Shown here piece after piece: positions 36,125-44,930 of a stretch of DNA of 64,000 nt. The first letter of the stretch is position 1; each line of letters opens with the position of its first letter. Position numbers and translations under genes: made by a program. A model generated the notes under the pieces. It was not told the origin of the DNA, did not search any database, and worked only from the letters and a program-made list of their open reading frames with translations. Source of the stretch: Gammaproteobacteria bacterium (GTDB lineage: Bacteria; Pseudomonadota; Gammaproteobacteria; Pseudomonadales; Cellvibrionaceae); NCBI GenBank assembly GCA_021151835.1, contig JAGKWO010000009.1, forward strand, positions 186,001 to 250,000, read 5' to 3'.

Positions 36125-36400
36125 GTGAATGAACGCCGCTTGTTTGAACGTACGTCAACCTCGGTACGTGTAGAAATGTCCCATCCGAGTTTTGGAACTA
36201 TTGTTGGTTTTGCCAGGGATATTTCTGACGGCGGTGCCCAGGTGCAAATTGAAAACCAGGTTTGCCCACCAGTAGGTACGGAAGTATCGGTGAAATTTAA
36301 AAAAGCCGTAGGTGCAATTAATGCAGAACCTGTGCGTATGCGTGTTGTACATCAATTGCGCAACACTATCGGTTTAATGTTTGTGCGCGGTGCCACCTGA
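36125..36400 (+). CDS. PilZ domain protein (c-di-GMP receptor)
   Basis: A 91-residue single PilZ domain. The c-di-GMP-binding residues are present: RxxxR at Arg5-Arg9 (RRLFER) and DxSxxG at Asp32-Gly37 (DISDGG). The start is GTG at 36125, with GGAG 8 bases upstream. It is monocistronic. It is one of several c-di-GMP genes in the window, with two GGDEF/EAL-type proteins and one cyclase, but none is adjacent, so the partner is unknown. Confidence 0.9.
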   Translation: MNERRLFERTSTSVRVEMSHPSFGTIVGFARDISDGGAQVQIENQVCPPVGTEVSVKFKKAVGAINAEPVRMRVVHQLRNTIGLMFVRGAT

Positions 36401-36406
36401 GTTGTT

Positions 36407-36426
36407 GCGCCCCGTATGAGGGGCGC
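36407..36426 (+). terminator. GC-rich hairpin after PilZ gene
   Basis: A 7-bp stem GCGCCCC/GGGGCGC with a 6-base loop comes right after the PilZ stop codon. The following sequence CTCCTTCCTTGTT is only moderately T-rich. Confidence 0.5.
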
Positions 36427-36448
36427 CTCCTTCCTTGTTAATTCACTA

Positions 36449-36976
36449 TCAACCGTTTTTTGTACACTGCTCAGGTAATTTCAATTGCGGTTTCAGCGGT
36501 GCCAGATTTTGTGCGAGCTGGTATAAATCCTTGCACGCCATATCCGGATTACCGGTCAGGTCAAGTGTCTGCAAATGCAACAGGTTTAGCAGTGGTGCAG
36601 GATTTTTAATCTTGTTGTTGGTCAGTACCAATACTTCCAGGCGACCCAGAGTGCCCAATTCGCTGATATCACGTAGCGGGTTGTTAGCAAGGTTCAACTC
36701 AGCCAGGGCAAAAAATTTATCCAGTCCTGCAACAGAGGTTATTCCCGCATTGCTGCAGTTCAAGCGAATTAATTCGTCTGCTTTGGTAATGTTCAAATCA
36801 GCAATGGTTTGTTCGACGCAAGTTGCCAGCTTCTCATCTGCGATTTGATAATTTTTAAATAAAGGGGCAGGTGTATAGACTGTTTTATCGTTGACACTCA
36901 CTGAATAATTTTTACAACTGGTTAAAAAAGCACTGCACACCAGGGTGAGCGCCAACAGCGGAAATGGAATTCGCAT
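36449..36976 (-). CDS. leucine-rich-repeat lipoprotein
   Basis: A 175-residue lipoprotein with a signal peptide and lipobox LTSC (Cys about 21). The mature part carries LRR units: LIRLNCSNAGITSVAGLDKFFALAELN, NLANNPLRDIS, LVLTNNKIKNPAPLLNLLHLQTLDLTGNPD. This is a short repeat stack for protein contact, on the periplasmic side or cell surface. ATG 36976 has AGGA 8 bases upstream and begins the signal peptide; the longer frame to 37042 is unlikely. Partner and function are unknown. It converges with the PilZ gene. Confidence 0.8.
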   Translation of the reverse strand: MRIPFPLLALTLVCSAFLTSCKNYSVSVNDKTVYTPAPLFKNYQIADEKLATCVEQTIADLNITKADELIRLNCSNAGITSVAGLDKFFALAELNLANNPLRDISELGTLGRLEVLVLTNNKIKNPAPLLNLLHLQTLDLTGNPDMACKDLYQLAQNLAPLKPQLKLPEQCTKNG

Positions 36977-37214
36977 AATACTTGTCCTGTCGTTTTGGTA
37001 GGAAAATCCTGATGGTTCCTGAAAGTGTGACCTGGTGTTCACTTTAAACAGATGGCCGGATTACAGCAATGTTAGAATCTAAAATTCAGTATGGGTTCAG
37101 TTGTTGTCATCGACAATCCGCTTACACCAGCTATGATTTTGCTGCCCGATCTAAACATTTTTACTGTTTACTGGTCTGACAAAAACAATATGTTTGTTCT
37201 ATTGGAGATTTGCC

Positions 37215-37874
37215 ATGAAATACTTAATTGCCTTGATTCTGTCTATCGGTCTGATTGGTTGTACCACTACAGATCCTTATACTGGCGAACAAAAAACCAG
37301 TAAAACTGCCAAAGGCGCAGGTATAGGTGCAATTGCCGGTGCTGTATTGGGCGCGGCGACAGGTGACAATGCGAAAGATCGCCGTGAGCGCGCACTTAAA
37401 GGCGGTCTTATCGGTGGTGCAATTGGTGGTGGTGTAGGTAATTACATGGACCGCCAGGAGAAAAAATTGCGTGAGGAATTGCAAGGGACCGGTGTACAGG
37501 TGCAACGTGATGGCAACAACCTGACCTTGATCATGCCGGGCAACATCACCTTTAACTCTAACAGTGCTGATATTCGTTCAAATTTTTATGAGGTCCTGAA
37601 TTCAGTGGCCAAGGTGCTGGCAGAATTTAACCAGACTTCCATTCGTATAACCGGCCATACCGATTCAACTGGCGGCGACAAAATTAACCAACCATTGAGC
37701 GAGCGTCGTGCTGATAGCGTAGCAACCTACTTGCGTAGCCAAAAAGTTAACAGTGCGCGTATCCAGTCTTATGGTTATGGTTCGCGTTATCCAATTGCCA
37801 GCAATGATACCGCCTCTGGTCGCGAGCAAAACCGTCGTGTAGAACTGGAGTTGGTTCCCAACGAAAGCAATTAA
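37215..37874 (+). CDS. OmpA-family lipoprotein with glycine zipper (YiaD-like)
   Basis: A 219-residue lipoprotein. It has lipobox LIGC, then two glycine-zipper stretches (GAGIGAIAGAVLGAATG and GGLIGGAIGGGVGNYM). A C-terminal OmpA peptidoglycan-binding domain (about 110-215) carries ITGHTDSTGG, LSERRADSVATYL and REQNRRVELELVP. The layout matches E. coli YiaD. It tethers the outer membrane to peptidoglycan. ATG 37215 has GGAG 7 bases upstream. It is monocistronic with its own terminator. Confidence 0.9.
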   Translation: MKYLIALILSIGLIGCTTTDPYTGEQKTSKTAKGAGIGAIAGAVLGAATGDNAKDRRERALKGGLIGGAIGGGVGNYMDRQEKKLREELQGTGVQVQRDGNNLTLIMPGNITFNSNSADIRSNFYEVLNSVAKVLAEFNQTSIRITGHTDSTGGDKINQPLSERRADSVATYLRSQKVNSARIQSYGYGSRYPIASNDTASGREQNRRVELELVPNESN

Positions 37875-37898
37875 TTTCAGCAGGCGATTTATCACCAG

Positions 37899-37930
37899 AG
37901 CCGCTCGGGAAACCGCAGCGGCTTTTTTTG
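37899..37930 (+). terminator. rho-independent terminator of OmpA-like gene
   Basis: A stem AGCCGCT/AGCGGCT with an 11-base loop is followed by seven T's. The GCAGCGGCTTTTTT segment is then repeated immediately downstream, apparently a short tandem duplication of the descending arm and T-run. Confidence 0.85.
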
Positions 37931-38031
37931 CAGCGGCTTTTTTATTGGTTAACGATGTGGCGAGTGATAATTGCGACCAGTATCGGTACTGTGGATAATG
38001 CCGGATCAGATTTCCTCCCCAGTGATTGCCC

Positions 38032-38853
38032 ATGATTCAATCGATTGCCATTTTATGTAACGATTCATCAGTTCAAACTGCTGCAGAATTGCTTGCTGCA
38101 AAATTGCAGGTTCCTCTCGTGTTGGCGCAATCGCCCGCCGTCATAACAGATTATGATTTCGTTATTTTATTGGATGACGCCGGCGTTGCGTTGCAACAAA
38201 CCGGACGCAAAGCCCCGGGGCCTATCCGCGCAGAATTTACCGAAGGTGCAGTTGATCATCGGCGTAAATTTGGTGGCGGCAAGGGGCAAATGATCGCAAA
38301 AGCGGTGGGAATAAAAGCCGGTTGTTATCCGCATGTGCTGGATGCAACAGCCGGACTTGGCAAAGATAGTTTTGTGTTGGCAAGCCTCGGTTGTAAAGTG
38401 ACGCTGTTAGAGCGATCGCCTATCGTACAAGCGATATTAAGTGATGGGTTAGCGCGTGCAGTGGATTTTGCGCGTGCACAAGACCCGGAATTATTTTCCC
38501 TATTGCAACAGATGGTATTGGTCGCCCAGGACAGCAGTGAATATTTGGTGCAGTTGGATCATGCTGCATTTCCCGATGTCATTTATCTGGACCCGATGTT
38601 TCCGGAGCGCCAAAAAAGCGCCGACGTAAAAAAAGACATGGCCGCATTTCATTCGATTGTTGGCAAGGATGAAGATGCAGATTCATTATTGCCCCTCGCG
38701 CTGGCACATGTGAATTATCGGGTGGTTGTTAAGCGCCCGCGCAAAGCGCCGTTCCTGAATAATCAAACACCGTCTTATCAGCTGGAAGGAAAATCCAGCC
38801 GCTACGATATTTACACCATCAAAAAAATGCCCGACCAACTCAACAATACCTGA
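38032..38853 (+). CDS. rsmJ: 16S rRNA (guanine1516-N2)-methyltransferase
   Basis: SAM-dependent methyltransferase making m2G1516 in 16S rRNA. The SAM motif DATAGLGKDSFVLASLGC is followed by the acidic LLERSP, and the catalytic DPMFPERQKSADVKKDM is diagnostic for RsmJ. Length is 273 from ATG 38032; a TTG two codons upstream is less likely. It is convergent with hemN, the stop codons lying 11 bases apart. Confidence 0.93.
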   Translation: MIQSIAILCNDSSVQTAAELLAAKLQVPLVLAQSPAVITDYDFVILLDDAGVALQQTGRKAPGPIRAEFTEGAVDHRRKFGGGKGQMIAKAVGIKAGCYPHVLDATAGLGKDSFVLASLGCKVTLLERSPIVQAILSDGLARAVDFARAQDPELFSLLQQMVLVAQDSSEYLVQLDHAAFPDVIYLDPMFPERQKSADVKKDMAAFHSIVGKDEDADSLLPLALAHVNYRVVVKRPRKAPFLNNQTPSYQLEGKSSRYDIYTIKKMPDQLNNT

Positions 38854-38864
38854 TAGATATGCCA

Positions 38865-40268
38865 TCAAATAATTTTTGAGTAGCGAATGGGCTGCACTTT
38901 GCTTGCCGCGTGTGATAAATACTCATCAAACACCATACATATACGGCGAATCAGTAAGCGGCCTTTGTTAAGTACTTTAATCCCGTTGCTGTCAATAGTA
39001 ATCAAGCCGTCATCAATCATAGGCGCCAGTTGCTGTAATTCGCGGCGAAAATGGTCGCGAGGATTGATATCAAATATTCGCGCGATTTCATGGAATGGTA
39101 ATTCGCAGTAACAGATCAAGCGGTTGATTACAAAGCGGCGCAACAAATCTTCCTGGTTCAAAGTGAAACCTTTGCTGACAGGTAGTAAACCCATATCCAT
39201 TTTTTGCTGGTATGTATTTAAATCCCGCGCGTTTTGTACGTAAACATTATCGATCATGCTAATGGAAGAAACGCCTACCGCAAGTAAATCACAATTACTG
39301 TGGGTGGAATAACCCTGGAAGTTACGCTGCAATTGACCTTGTTGTTGTGCGATAACCAGATCATCATCGGGTTTGGCAAAGTGGTCCATCCCGATATAAA
39401 CGTAGCCGGCGTTTTGCAAGGTTTCGATGGCGCCATGCAGCATTGCCAATTTTTCCGCCGAGCAAGGTAAATCTTCAGTGCGAATTAATCCCTGGCTTTT
39501 AAATAAATGCGGCATATGGGCGTAGTTAAATAACGATAACCGATCCGGGCCCAAATCAATCACCTTCTGCAAGGTTTCACGCAGTGATTGTTGGTTTTGC
39601 AGCGGTAATCCATAGATCAAATCCATGCTTATTGATTGATATTGTTGCGCGCGCAAGGCGTTGGTCAGCTTTGCAACTTGTTCATAGGTGTTGTAGCGAT
39701 TCACTGCTTGTTGGACGTGCGCATCAAAATCCTGCACACCCATGCTGACGCGGTTAAAACCGAGGTGGCGCAAGTGGGCCATGGTATTGCTACTGACTTT
39801 TGCCGGATGGATTTCAATCGCAAACTCGCCGCTTTTATCATCGGCAAATTTAAACAGGCGGCGGGTCGCATTCATCAGCAACGACATTTCCTGATCGCTA
39901 ATAAACGTTGGTGTGCCTCCACCCCAATGCAATTGCTGCACTTCCTTGCCTGGCTCAAACATGTCCGCGTAAAGCGATAATTCCTGAATCATTCGTTGGA
40001 CATAAGGTAATGAGCGGCCTCGATTATTGGTCACGATTTTATTGCAGCCGCAGTAATAGCAAAGGCTGTCGCAAAACGGAATGTGAAAATAGAGCGATAA
40101 CGGACGATGTGCGAGATTGCTGCGCACAATTGCACGGAATAATGCCGATTGGCTAAATGACTCCTGAAATTGCGGTGCAGTGGGATAAGACGTATAGCGC
40201 GGTCCGGCGAGATCGTAACGCTGGATAAGTTGTTCATCCCACTCAATCGGTTGTGCAAAAATAGACAT
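38865..40268 (-). CDS. hemN: oxygen-independent coproporphyrinogen III oxidase
   Basis: Radical-SAM enzyme for anaerobic haem synthesis: decarboxylates coproporphyrinogen III. It has the N-terminal GPRYTSYPT and the cluster motif CDSLCYYCGC (Cys66, Cys70, Cys73, plus Cys75). LHWGGGTPTFI, MDLIYGLPLQ and the HemN C-terminal domain follow. Length 467 (E. coli 457). Upstream lies an FNR/Anr-type box centred about 41 bases before the predicted transcription start, as in class II FNR-activated promoters. Confidence 0.95.
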   Translation of the reverse strand: MSIFAQPIEWDEQLIQRYDLAGPRYTSYPTAPQFQESFSQSALFRAIVRSNLAHRPLSLYFHIPFCDSLCYYCGCNKIVTNNRGRSLPYVQRMIQELSLYADMFEPGKEVQQLHWGGGTPTFISDQEMSLLMNATRRLFKFADDKSGEFAIEIHPAKVSSNTMAHLRHLGFNRVSMGVQDFDAHVQQAVNRYNTYEQVAKLTNALRAQQYQSISMDLIYGLPLQNQQSLRETLQKVIDLGPDRLSLFNYAHMPHLFKSQGLIRTEDLPCSAEKLAMLHGAIETLQNAGYVYIGMDHFAKPDDDLVIAQQQGQLQRNFQGYSTHSNCDLLAVGVSSISMIDNVYVQNARDLNTYQQKMDMGLLPVSKGFTLNQEDLLRRFVINRLICYCELPFHEIARIFDINPRDHFRRELQQLAPMIDDGLITIDSNGIKVLNKGRLLIRRICMVFDEYLSHAASKVQPIRYSKII

Positions 40269-40327
40269 GGCGCGCTGTACCTGTGATCAATATATTGCCA
40301 TGGTAAAAACTTGTGAAACGCTCTGAA

Positions 40328-40341
40328 TTGACCTGGATCAA
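40328..40341. promoter_or_regulatory. FNR/Anr box between hemN and 2OG oxygenase
   Basis: TTGACCTGGATCAA differs at one position from the FNR/Anr consensus TTGAT-N4-ATCAA. For hemN (reverse strand) a possible -10 TACCAT lies at 40300-40305, putting the box centre near -41.5, an activating position. For the forward gene, TATAAT at 40345-40350 places the box over the -35 to -10 area, where binding would repress. Confidence 0.65.
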
Positions 40342-40394
40342 GCCTATAATGGCTATCTGGATGATGATGTGATTTTTTATCAAGAAGAATTTCT

Positions 40395-41009
40395 ATGCAT
40401 TACGCACGGCCACTCCTGCAGGATAACTATGATGAAATTGCCGATGCCATTGCCGGCCCCGGTTTTATTATTCTCGATGCTGCTTTTCCGCAACAGCTAA
40501 CCCTGGGGTTGGTCGATCTTATTGCCGCGCGGGAAAGCCTGCTTAAACGTGCCGGGATTGGCCGTGAAGGCGATTATCAGCTTGATGATTCCGTGCGCGG
40601 CGATGCCATCCAATGGCTGGAGCCGGGGGCTGAACCTGTCACAGAATTTTTATCTGCCATGGATAAACTGCGGCAGGCTTTAAATGAACGTTTGTATTTG
40701 GGTTTATTCGATTACGAAGCGCATTTCGCCAGCTATACACCCGGTGCTTTTTATAAGAAGCATCGCGACGCATTTCGCGGTAAACCGGGGCGGAAACTCT
40801 CCAGTGTTTTTTATTTAAATCCGGATTGGGATTTGGCGGCAGGCGGTGAATTAGTGCTCTATGATGAAGCAGGGGAGCAGGAATTGACCCGGGTTGCACC
40901 AGAATGCGGCAGGTTGGTGTTGTTCCTTAGCGAAGACTTTCCCCATGAAGTGTTACCGGCGCGCAAATCCCGCCAAAGTATTGCCGGTTGGTTTCGTATC
41001 AAGTCGTAA
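40395..41009 (+). CDS. 2-oxoglutarate/Fe(II) oxygenase, prolyl-hydroxylase type
   Basis: A 204-residue cytoplasmic dioxygenase of the SM-20/Egl-9-like group. The metal triad is His123 and Asp125 (KKHRDAF) and His184 (DFPHEVLPA); the 2OG-binding arginine is Arg193 (RQSIAGWF). In Pseudomonas a relative (PPHD) hydroxylates a proline in EF-Tu, so protein hydroxylation is plausible, but the substrate here is not shown. It is divergent from hemN across an FNR-type site that could repress this oxygen-consuming enzyme under anoxia. Confidence 0.85.
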   Translation: MHYARPLLQDNYDEIADAIAGPGFIILDAAFPQQLTLGLVDLIAARESLLKRAGIGREGDYQLDDSVRGDAIQWLEPGAEPVTEFLSAMDKLRQALNERLYLGLFDYEAHFASYTPGAFYKKHRDAFRGKPGRKLSSVFYLNPDWDLAAGGELVLYDEAGEQELTRVAPECGRLVLFLSEDFPHEVLPARKSRQSIAGWFRIKS

Positions 41010-41315
41010 GTTTTTCCGGGCTGAAGGGTTCATTGGCCTAATGTCTAATTATTTTTAGGCGATAAATCCTTTTGATTATTTATAAAAGCGGCTAAATAGT
41101 CTCTATCACTTTGCCAGTGTCAGTTGCAACGACGCAGGTGATTGCGAGTGTTTGGCAGTTGGCAACGCTTTTGCAAGAGACTGGGCGTAGCTTGCTGAAA
41201 TTCTTCCGGGATGGAAGAAATGGAAACCAGGGATGTGTTTTTCAGCGGGCGCTATAACAAAGAAAAATGCTCAGAGAAACAATAAGCGAGGCCGCGCATG
41301 CTTAAGGAAGTCACC
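41010..41315. other. intergenic region, no gene seen
   Basis: About 300 bases between the oxygenase and the ATP-grasp gene. It contains a weak 6-bp hairpin (GCCTAA at 41036-41041, TTAGGC at 41055-41060) with a T-rich tail, possibly ending the oxygenase transcript. The rest must hold the promoter of the ATP-grasp/Alpha-E pair, which I could not define. Confidence 0.35.
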
Positions 41316-42770
41316 ATGAGTGAAATGAAAATAGATTGGCAGGATTATCACTCCGGCCATTTCTACGATGAACTGATTAGTGCGCCTGGCAGACCCCGAC
41401 CTGAAACCAAACACCTTACCCACTATCTCGCCTCGCTGTCCGGTGAGGAATTGCAAGAACGTAAACTCTCCGCTGAATTAGCCATTAAAACCATGGGAAT
41501 TTCCTTCACGGTGTATAGCGATGCCGGCAACATCGACCGCGAATGGCCCTTCGATATTATCCCGCGCATCATCCCGCAACGTGAATGGCAAAAAACCGAA
41601 CGCGGTTTAATTCAACGTTTAACCGCCCTGAACTTATTTATTAACGATATTTACAACGACCAGAAAATTATTAAAGACAAAGTTGTTCCTTCTTATTTGT
41701 TTGAAGATTCGGTCAATTTCCGTAAGGAATGTATGGGCATGAAGCCCGCGCACGGTGTGTGGTCCCACATTTGCGGGAGCGATTTAATCCGCGATAACTA
41801 CGGCGAATTTTTTGTGCTGGAAGATAACTTGCGTGTGCCTTCGGGTGTTTCTTATATGCTGGAAAATCGCAAGGTGACCAAACGGGTATTTCCCGAATTA
41901 TTTGAAAATCACAACATTGTGCCGGTAACGGATTACCCCAACCAGTTGTTCGACACACTGGCATCCTTGTCACCGCGTAAATCCGATCGCCCGGAAATTG
42001 TGGTACTTACTCCGGGTATTTATAACTCCGCCTATTTTGAGCACTCCTATCTCGCGCAGCAAATGGGCGTGGAATTGGTAGAGGGGAGTGATCTTGTAGT
42101 GGATAGCGATGACTGCGTGTATATGCGCAGTATCGACGGCTTGAAACGTGTAGATGTTATTTATCGCCGCATCGATGATTTATTTTTGGACCCGGAAATG
42201 TTCAATCCGGATTCGGTATTGGGTGTGCGCGGTTTAATGCGCGCATGGCTAAAAGGAAATGTTGCCCTCGCGAATGCACCGGGTGCCGGTGTAGCGGACG
42301 ATAAAGTTATCTACACCTATGTGCCGGATATGATCAAATATTATTTGGGTGAAGAACCGATCCTGCCCAATGTACCCAGTTATTTATGTGTAGATAAAAA
42401 GCAATGCGACCATGTGCTCGCTAATCTCGATAAACTGGTGGTGAAACCGGCAAACGAATCCGGTGGCTATGGCATGATTATCGGTCCGCAAGCGAGTAAA
42501 AAAGAACTGGAAGAATTTGCGTTGCGCATTAAAGCGAATCCGCGCAATTATATGGCGCAACCTTTAATTTCATTATCCACCGCACCAATTTTAACTAATG
42601 GCAATGCAGAGCCGCGCCATATTGATTTACGTCCCTTTGTTTTACAGGGCAAAGAGCATTGTGTAACTCCGGGTGGCTTGACACGCGTTGCCATGCGCAA
42701 AGGTTCCTATGTGGTGAACTCATCGCAAGGCGGTGGCAGTAAAGATACCTGGATTGTGGTGGAGGACTAA
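41316..42770 (+). CDS. circularly permuted ATP-grasp protein (type 2), amidoligase-like
   Basis: A 484-residue protein of the DUF404/DUF407 group, predicted to form amide or peptide bonds with ATP. Typical motifs are KTMGISFTVYSD, LNLFINDIYNDQKI, HICGSDLIRD, VLEDNLRVPSGVSYMLENR, VVLTPGIYNSAYFEHSYLA, VDVIYRRIDDLFLDP and KPANESGGYGM. The end reads FVLQGKEHCVTPGGLTRVA...SKDTWIV. ATG 41316 has AAGGA 7 bases upstream, better than ATG 41298. The Alpha-E gene starts 2 bases after the stop, so they form one unit. A second, fused version lies at 48851. The product is unknown. Confidence 0.88.
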   Translation: MSEMKIDWQDYHSGHFYDELISAPGRPRPETKHLTHYLASLSGEELQERKLSAELAIKTMGISFTVYSDAGNIDREWPFDIIPRIIPQREWQKTERGLIQRLTALNLFINDIYNDQKIIKDKVVPSYLFEDSVNFRKECMGMKPAHGVWSHICGSDLIRDNYGEFFVLEDNLRVPSGVSYMLENRKVTKRVFPELFENHNIVPVTDYPNQLFDTLASLSPRKSDRPEIVVLTPGIYNSAYFEHSYLAQQMGVELVEGSDLVVDSDDCVYMRSIDGLKRVDVIYRRIDDLFLDPEMFNPDSVLGVRGLMRAWLKGNVALANAPGAGVADDKVIYTYVPDMIKYYLGEEPILPNVPSYLCVDKKQCDHVLANLDKLVVKPANESGGYGMIIGPQASKKELEEFALRIKANPRNYMAQPLISLSTAPILTNGNAEPRHIDLRPFVLQGKEHCVTPGGLTRVAMRKGSYVVNSSQGGGSKDTWIVVED

Positions 42771-42772
42771 GC

Positions 42773-43741
42773 ATGTTGTCCCGAGTTGCAGAACGAATTT
42801 ATTGGTTAGGGCGCTATATGGAGCGCTGCGAAAACACAGCGCGCCTGGTCAATGTAAATTCGAATTTATTGCTGGATTTGCCGAGTGGTGTGCGCGTAGG
42901 CTGGGGTTCATTGATTGATATCAGTGGTACCGGCAGCTACTTCAAAAAAGATACCTTAAGTGCAGACGAAAAAACGGTTGTGCATTTTATATTGGCGGAT
43001 AAAGAAAATCCGGCCTCATTAATTAACTCGCTTAGTTTCGCGCGCGAAAATTCCCGCATCACCCGTGAAATTATGCCGATGGAAGCGTGGGAATTAATTA
43101 ATGATTTGTATCACTATATTCGTGAGCGCGCCGACAAAGTAACTTCGCGTCGTGACCGCAATATTATTTTGCTACACGTTATCAGCAGTGTGCAGCAATT
43201 TACCGGTTTGCTTGCCGGTTGTATGAGCCATAACAATGCTTACGATTTAATTCGTATCGGCCGCAATATCGAGCGTGCAGATATGAGCACACGTATTGTG
43301 GACGTCGGTCTGGTTAACTTGTTGCCCCACTTATCCATCGGCGGTACAGAAGTTCTGGAGCCCTACGACAATATCCTATGGATGAGCGTGCTACGCTCTC
43401 TTAGTGCATACCAGATGTATCGCCAGCACGTTCGTGACCGTGTTAATGCTACTGCGGTAGTCACTTTCCTGTTACAAAATGAAGATTTTCCACGCGCAGT
43501 TGCCCACTGTTTAAAGCAGCTGGAGCAGTGTTTATGGGCCTTGCCGAACAGCGAGAAGGTATTGGCCACCATTGTAAACATCCAGCATAAACTGGATGAA
43601 GCAAATCTGGACCAGTTATTGCAATCTGGATTACATGAGTATATTGATGAGTTGCAATTGGAAATTGGAAACTTGCATTTCAAAATTGCAGAGACCTGGT
43701 TCTTGCCAGTGGTGATGGCGCAGGAGCAAAAGTCAGCGTGA
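42773..43741 (+). CDS. Alpha-E domain protein (DUF403)
   Basis: A 322-residue all-alpha protein beginning MLSRVAERIYWLGRYMERCENTARLV, the hallmark of the Alpha-E family. It has further conserved helices (SFARENSRITREIMPMEAWELIN, DLIRIGRNIERADMSTRIVDV). Alpha-E domains nearly always accompany type-2 ATP-grasp ligases, as here (2-base spacing), and are thought to be their structural or substrate partner. It ends the two-gene operon at a strong terminator. Confidence 0.9.
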   Translation: MLSRVAERIYWLGRYMERCENTARLVNVNSNLLLDLPSGVRVGWGSLIDISGTGSYFKKDTLSADEKTVVHFILADKENPASLINSLSFARENSRITREIMPMEAWELINDLYHYIRERADKVTSRRDRNIILLHVISSVQQFTGLLAGCMSHNNAYDLIRIGRNIERADMSTRIVDVGLVNLLPHLSIGGTEVLEPYDNILWMSVLRSLSAYQMYRQHVRDRVNATAVVTFLLQNEDFPRAVAHCLKQLEQCLWALPNSEKVLATIVNIQHKLDEANLDQLLQSGLHEYIDELQLEIGNLHFKIAETWFLPVVMAQEQKSA

Positions 43742-43806
43742 ATTTCTGAGTTAAACGTGTCGATGTAAATCGATACAACCGTCTTGCGTGTTGTCTCTCT
43801 GAGACC

Positions 43807-43832
43807 TGGCCCGTTGTTCGGGCCTTTTTTTT
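43807..43832 (+). terminator. rho-independent terminator of ATP-grasp/Alpha-E operon
   Basis: A stem GGCCCG/CGGGCC with a 5-base loop is followed by eight T's, 66 bases after the Alpha-E stop. Confidence 0.9.
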
Positions 43833-43870
43833 GCGTTTAATTTCACGATTGTTTGTTAATAAAATACCTG

Positions 43871-43891
43871 GGGGCGCAATTTATTGCGCCC
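43871..43891. repeat. palindromic repeat, copy 1
   Basis: A 21-base near-perfect palindrome (GGGCGCAA, TTTA or TTT loop, TTGCGCCC) repeated identically at 44931-44951. It lies downstream of the DUF4349 gene and is followed on the forward strand by TTTTT, so it may also act as a terminator. Confidence 0.65.
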
Positions 43892-43924
43892 TTTTTAGGT
43901 CGCCTATTTGAGGGAATATCAGTA

Positions 43925-44743
43925 TCAGGATTTTGATGATTTTCTTCTTAATTTCCGCCACAAAAATCTCAAAATAAAGAATAAAACTATCAGCAACACC
44001 AACCAGGGAATCAGATAGGCAGTAGTGGTAATTGCACCAGCAATGCCTTCAGCCAGATTACCCTTGAACTCATTCAGTGCGTCGCTAACCGGTTGCCAGA
44101 ATGAATTTTCACTGCGGCTTGATAGACGAATATTAATAATATCCATCTCTACGCGTTGCATCAGTGCTTTATTGTTGCTGCCCAAATCTTCCAATTGCGA
44201 TTGAACATTGGCTATCTCTTGAGAGACTTTGATCAGGGAATCTATATCGCCCTTGGCCTGTTTTTGCAGGTCCAGTAAATTTTCCTGGTAGGACTGTAAT
44301 AATTTAATACGTTTTTCAGTGTCGAAAATTTGCGTTGAAAGATCTTCTACGCTGGTGGACTCATTGGTAATTTCACTATCGGTGCCAGCAAGGGTTAAAA
44401 ATTTTTCTACGCCGGCCGGGGCAATCCGGACCCTGATTTTTCCGTAGCTATAGTTACCAGCAGAAAGTTCGGATTCCAGAATGGTACAGTTATTACTCCT
44501 GTCTGCTGCGCAATGATCGGTCAAGGTTTTATATTTGGCGGCGAGCGCTGCTTTTTCCAACTCTACGCCAAGGTTGTGCTCATAGGAAAGGTAAGGGTTG
44601 GATTGCCGTTGCGCAATCAATCCGGCTTTCATCATGGAGCTTGGGCTTTCTGCTATTGCTTTTTTGCTATCGCTGCTTTCGCAGCCACCCAGGCAGAGCA
44701 GGATTAAGAGGCAGGTGAGACTTGTTGTAATAACTTTGTTCAT
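43925..44743 (-). CDS. DUF4349 lipoprotein with C-terminal membrane segment
   Basis: A 272-residue protein. It has lipobox LGGC (Cys about 21), then a DUF4349 domain with a beta segment (GNYSYGKIRVRIAPAGVEKFLTLAG) and a long coiled coil (STQIFDTEKRIKLLQSYQENLLDLQK ... IANVQSQLEDLG). A transmembrane helix near the C-terminus (LIPWLVLLIVLFFILRFLW) has a basic tail. ATG 44743 with AGG 8 bases upstream gives the signal peptide; the longer frame to 44875 runs through a repeat element and is unlikely. The function of DUF4349 is unknown. Confidence 0.8.
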   Translation of the reverse strand: MNKVITTSLTCLLILLCLGGCESSDSKKAIAESPSSMMKAGLIAQRQSNPYLSYEHNLGVELEKAALAAKYKTLTDHCAADRSNNCTILESELSAGNYSYGKIRVRIAPAGVEKFLTLAGTDSEITNESTSVEDLSTQIFDTEKRIKLLQSYQENLLDLQKQAKGDIDSLIKVSQEIANVQSQLEDLGSNNKALMQRVEMDIINIRLSSRSENSFWQPVSDALNEFKGNLAEGIAGAITTTAYLIPWLVLLIVLFFILRFLWRKLRRKSSKS

Positions 44744-44867
44744 AAAAGAACCTGATCCGTTGTTGGTTTCCGTTTTAAATACATCCGCGATGAATGTATC
44801 GGAACTCATAATAGTGCGCCTGGCTTTACCATTCCTGAACAAAAATTTGATTGGATCTGTAGACCAA

Positions 44868-44887
44868 GGGTTCAATAAATTGAACCC
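44868..44887. repeat. palindromic repeat, variant copy
   Basis: A 20-base perfect palindrome (GGGTTCAATA/TATTGAACCC type) preceded by TTGGATCTGTAG. The same lead-in TTGGATTTGTAG precedes the palindrome copy at 44931, so the two look like members of one small repeat family with exchanged stem sequences. Confidence 0.6.
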
Positions 44888-44930
44888 CTACGGAATGGGT
44901 TGTATCGAAATTATATTAATTGGATTTGTA

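Noticed and set aside
36435..36848. 137-residue forward open frame opposite the LRR lipoprotein
   Set aside because: Antisense shadow; Ser/Arg/Cys-rich translation without a domain.
44744..44875. N-terminal extension of the DUF4349 lipoprotein
   Set aside because: The extension runs through a palindromic repeat and would bury the signal peptide; ATG 44743 has a proper ribosome site.
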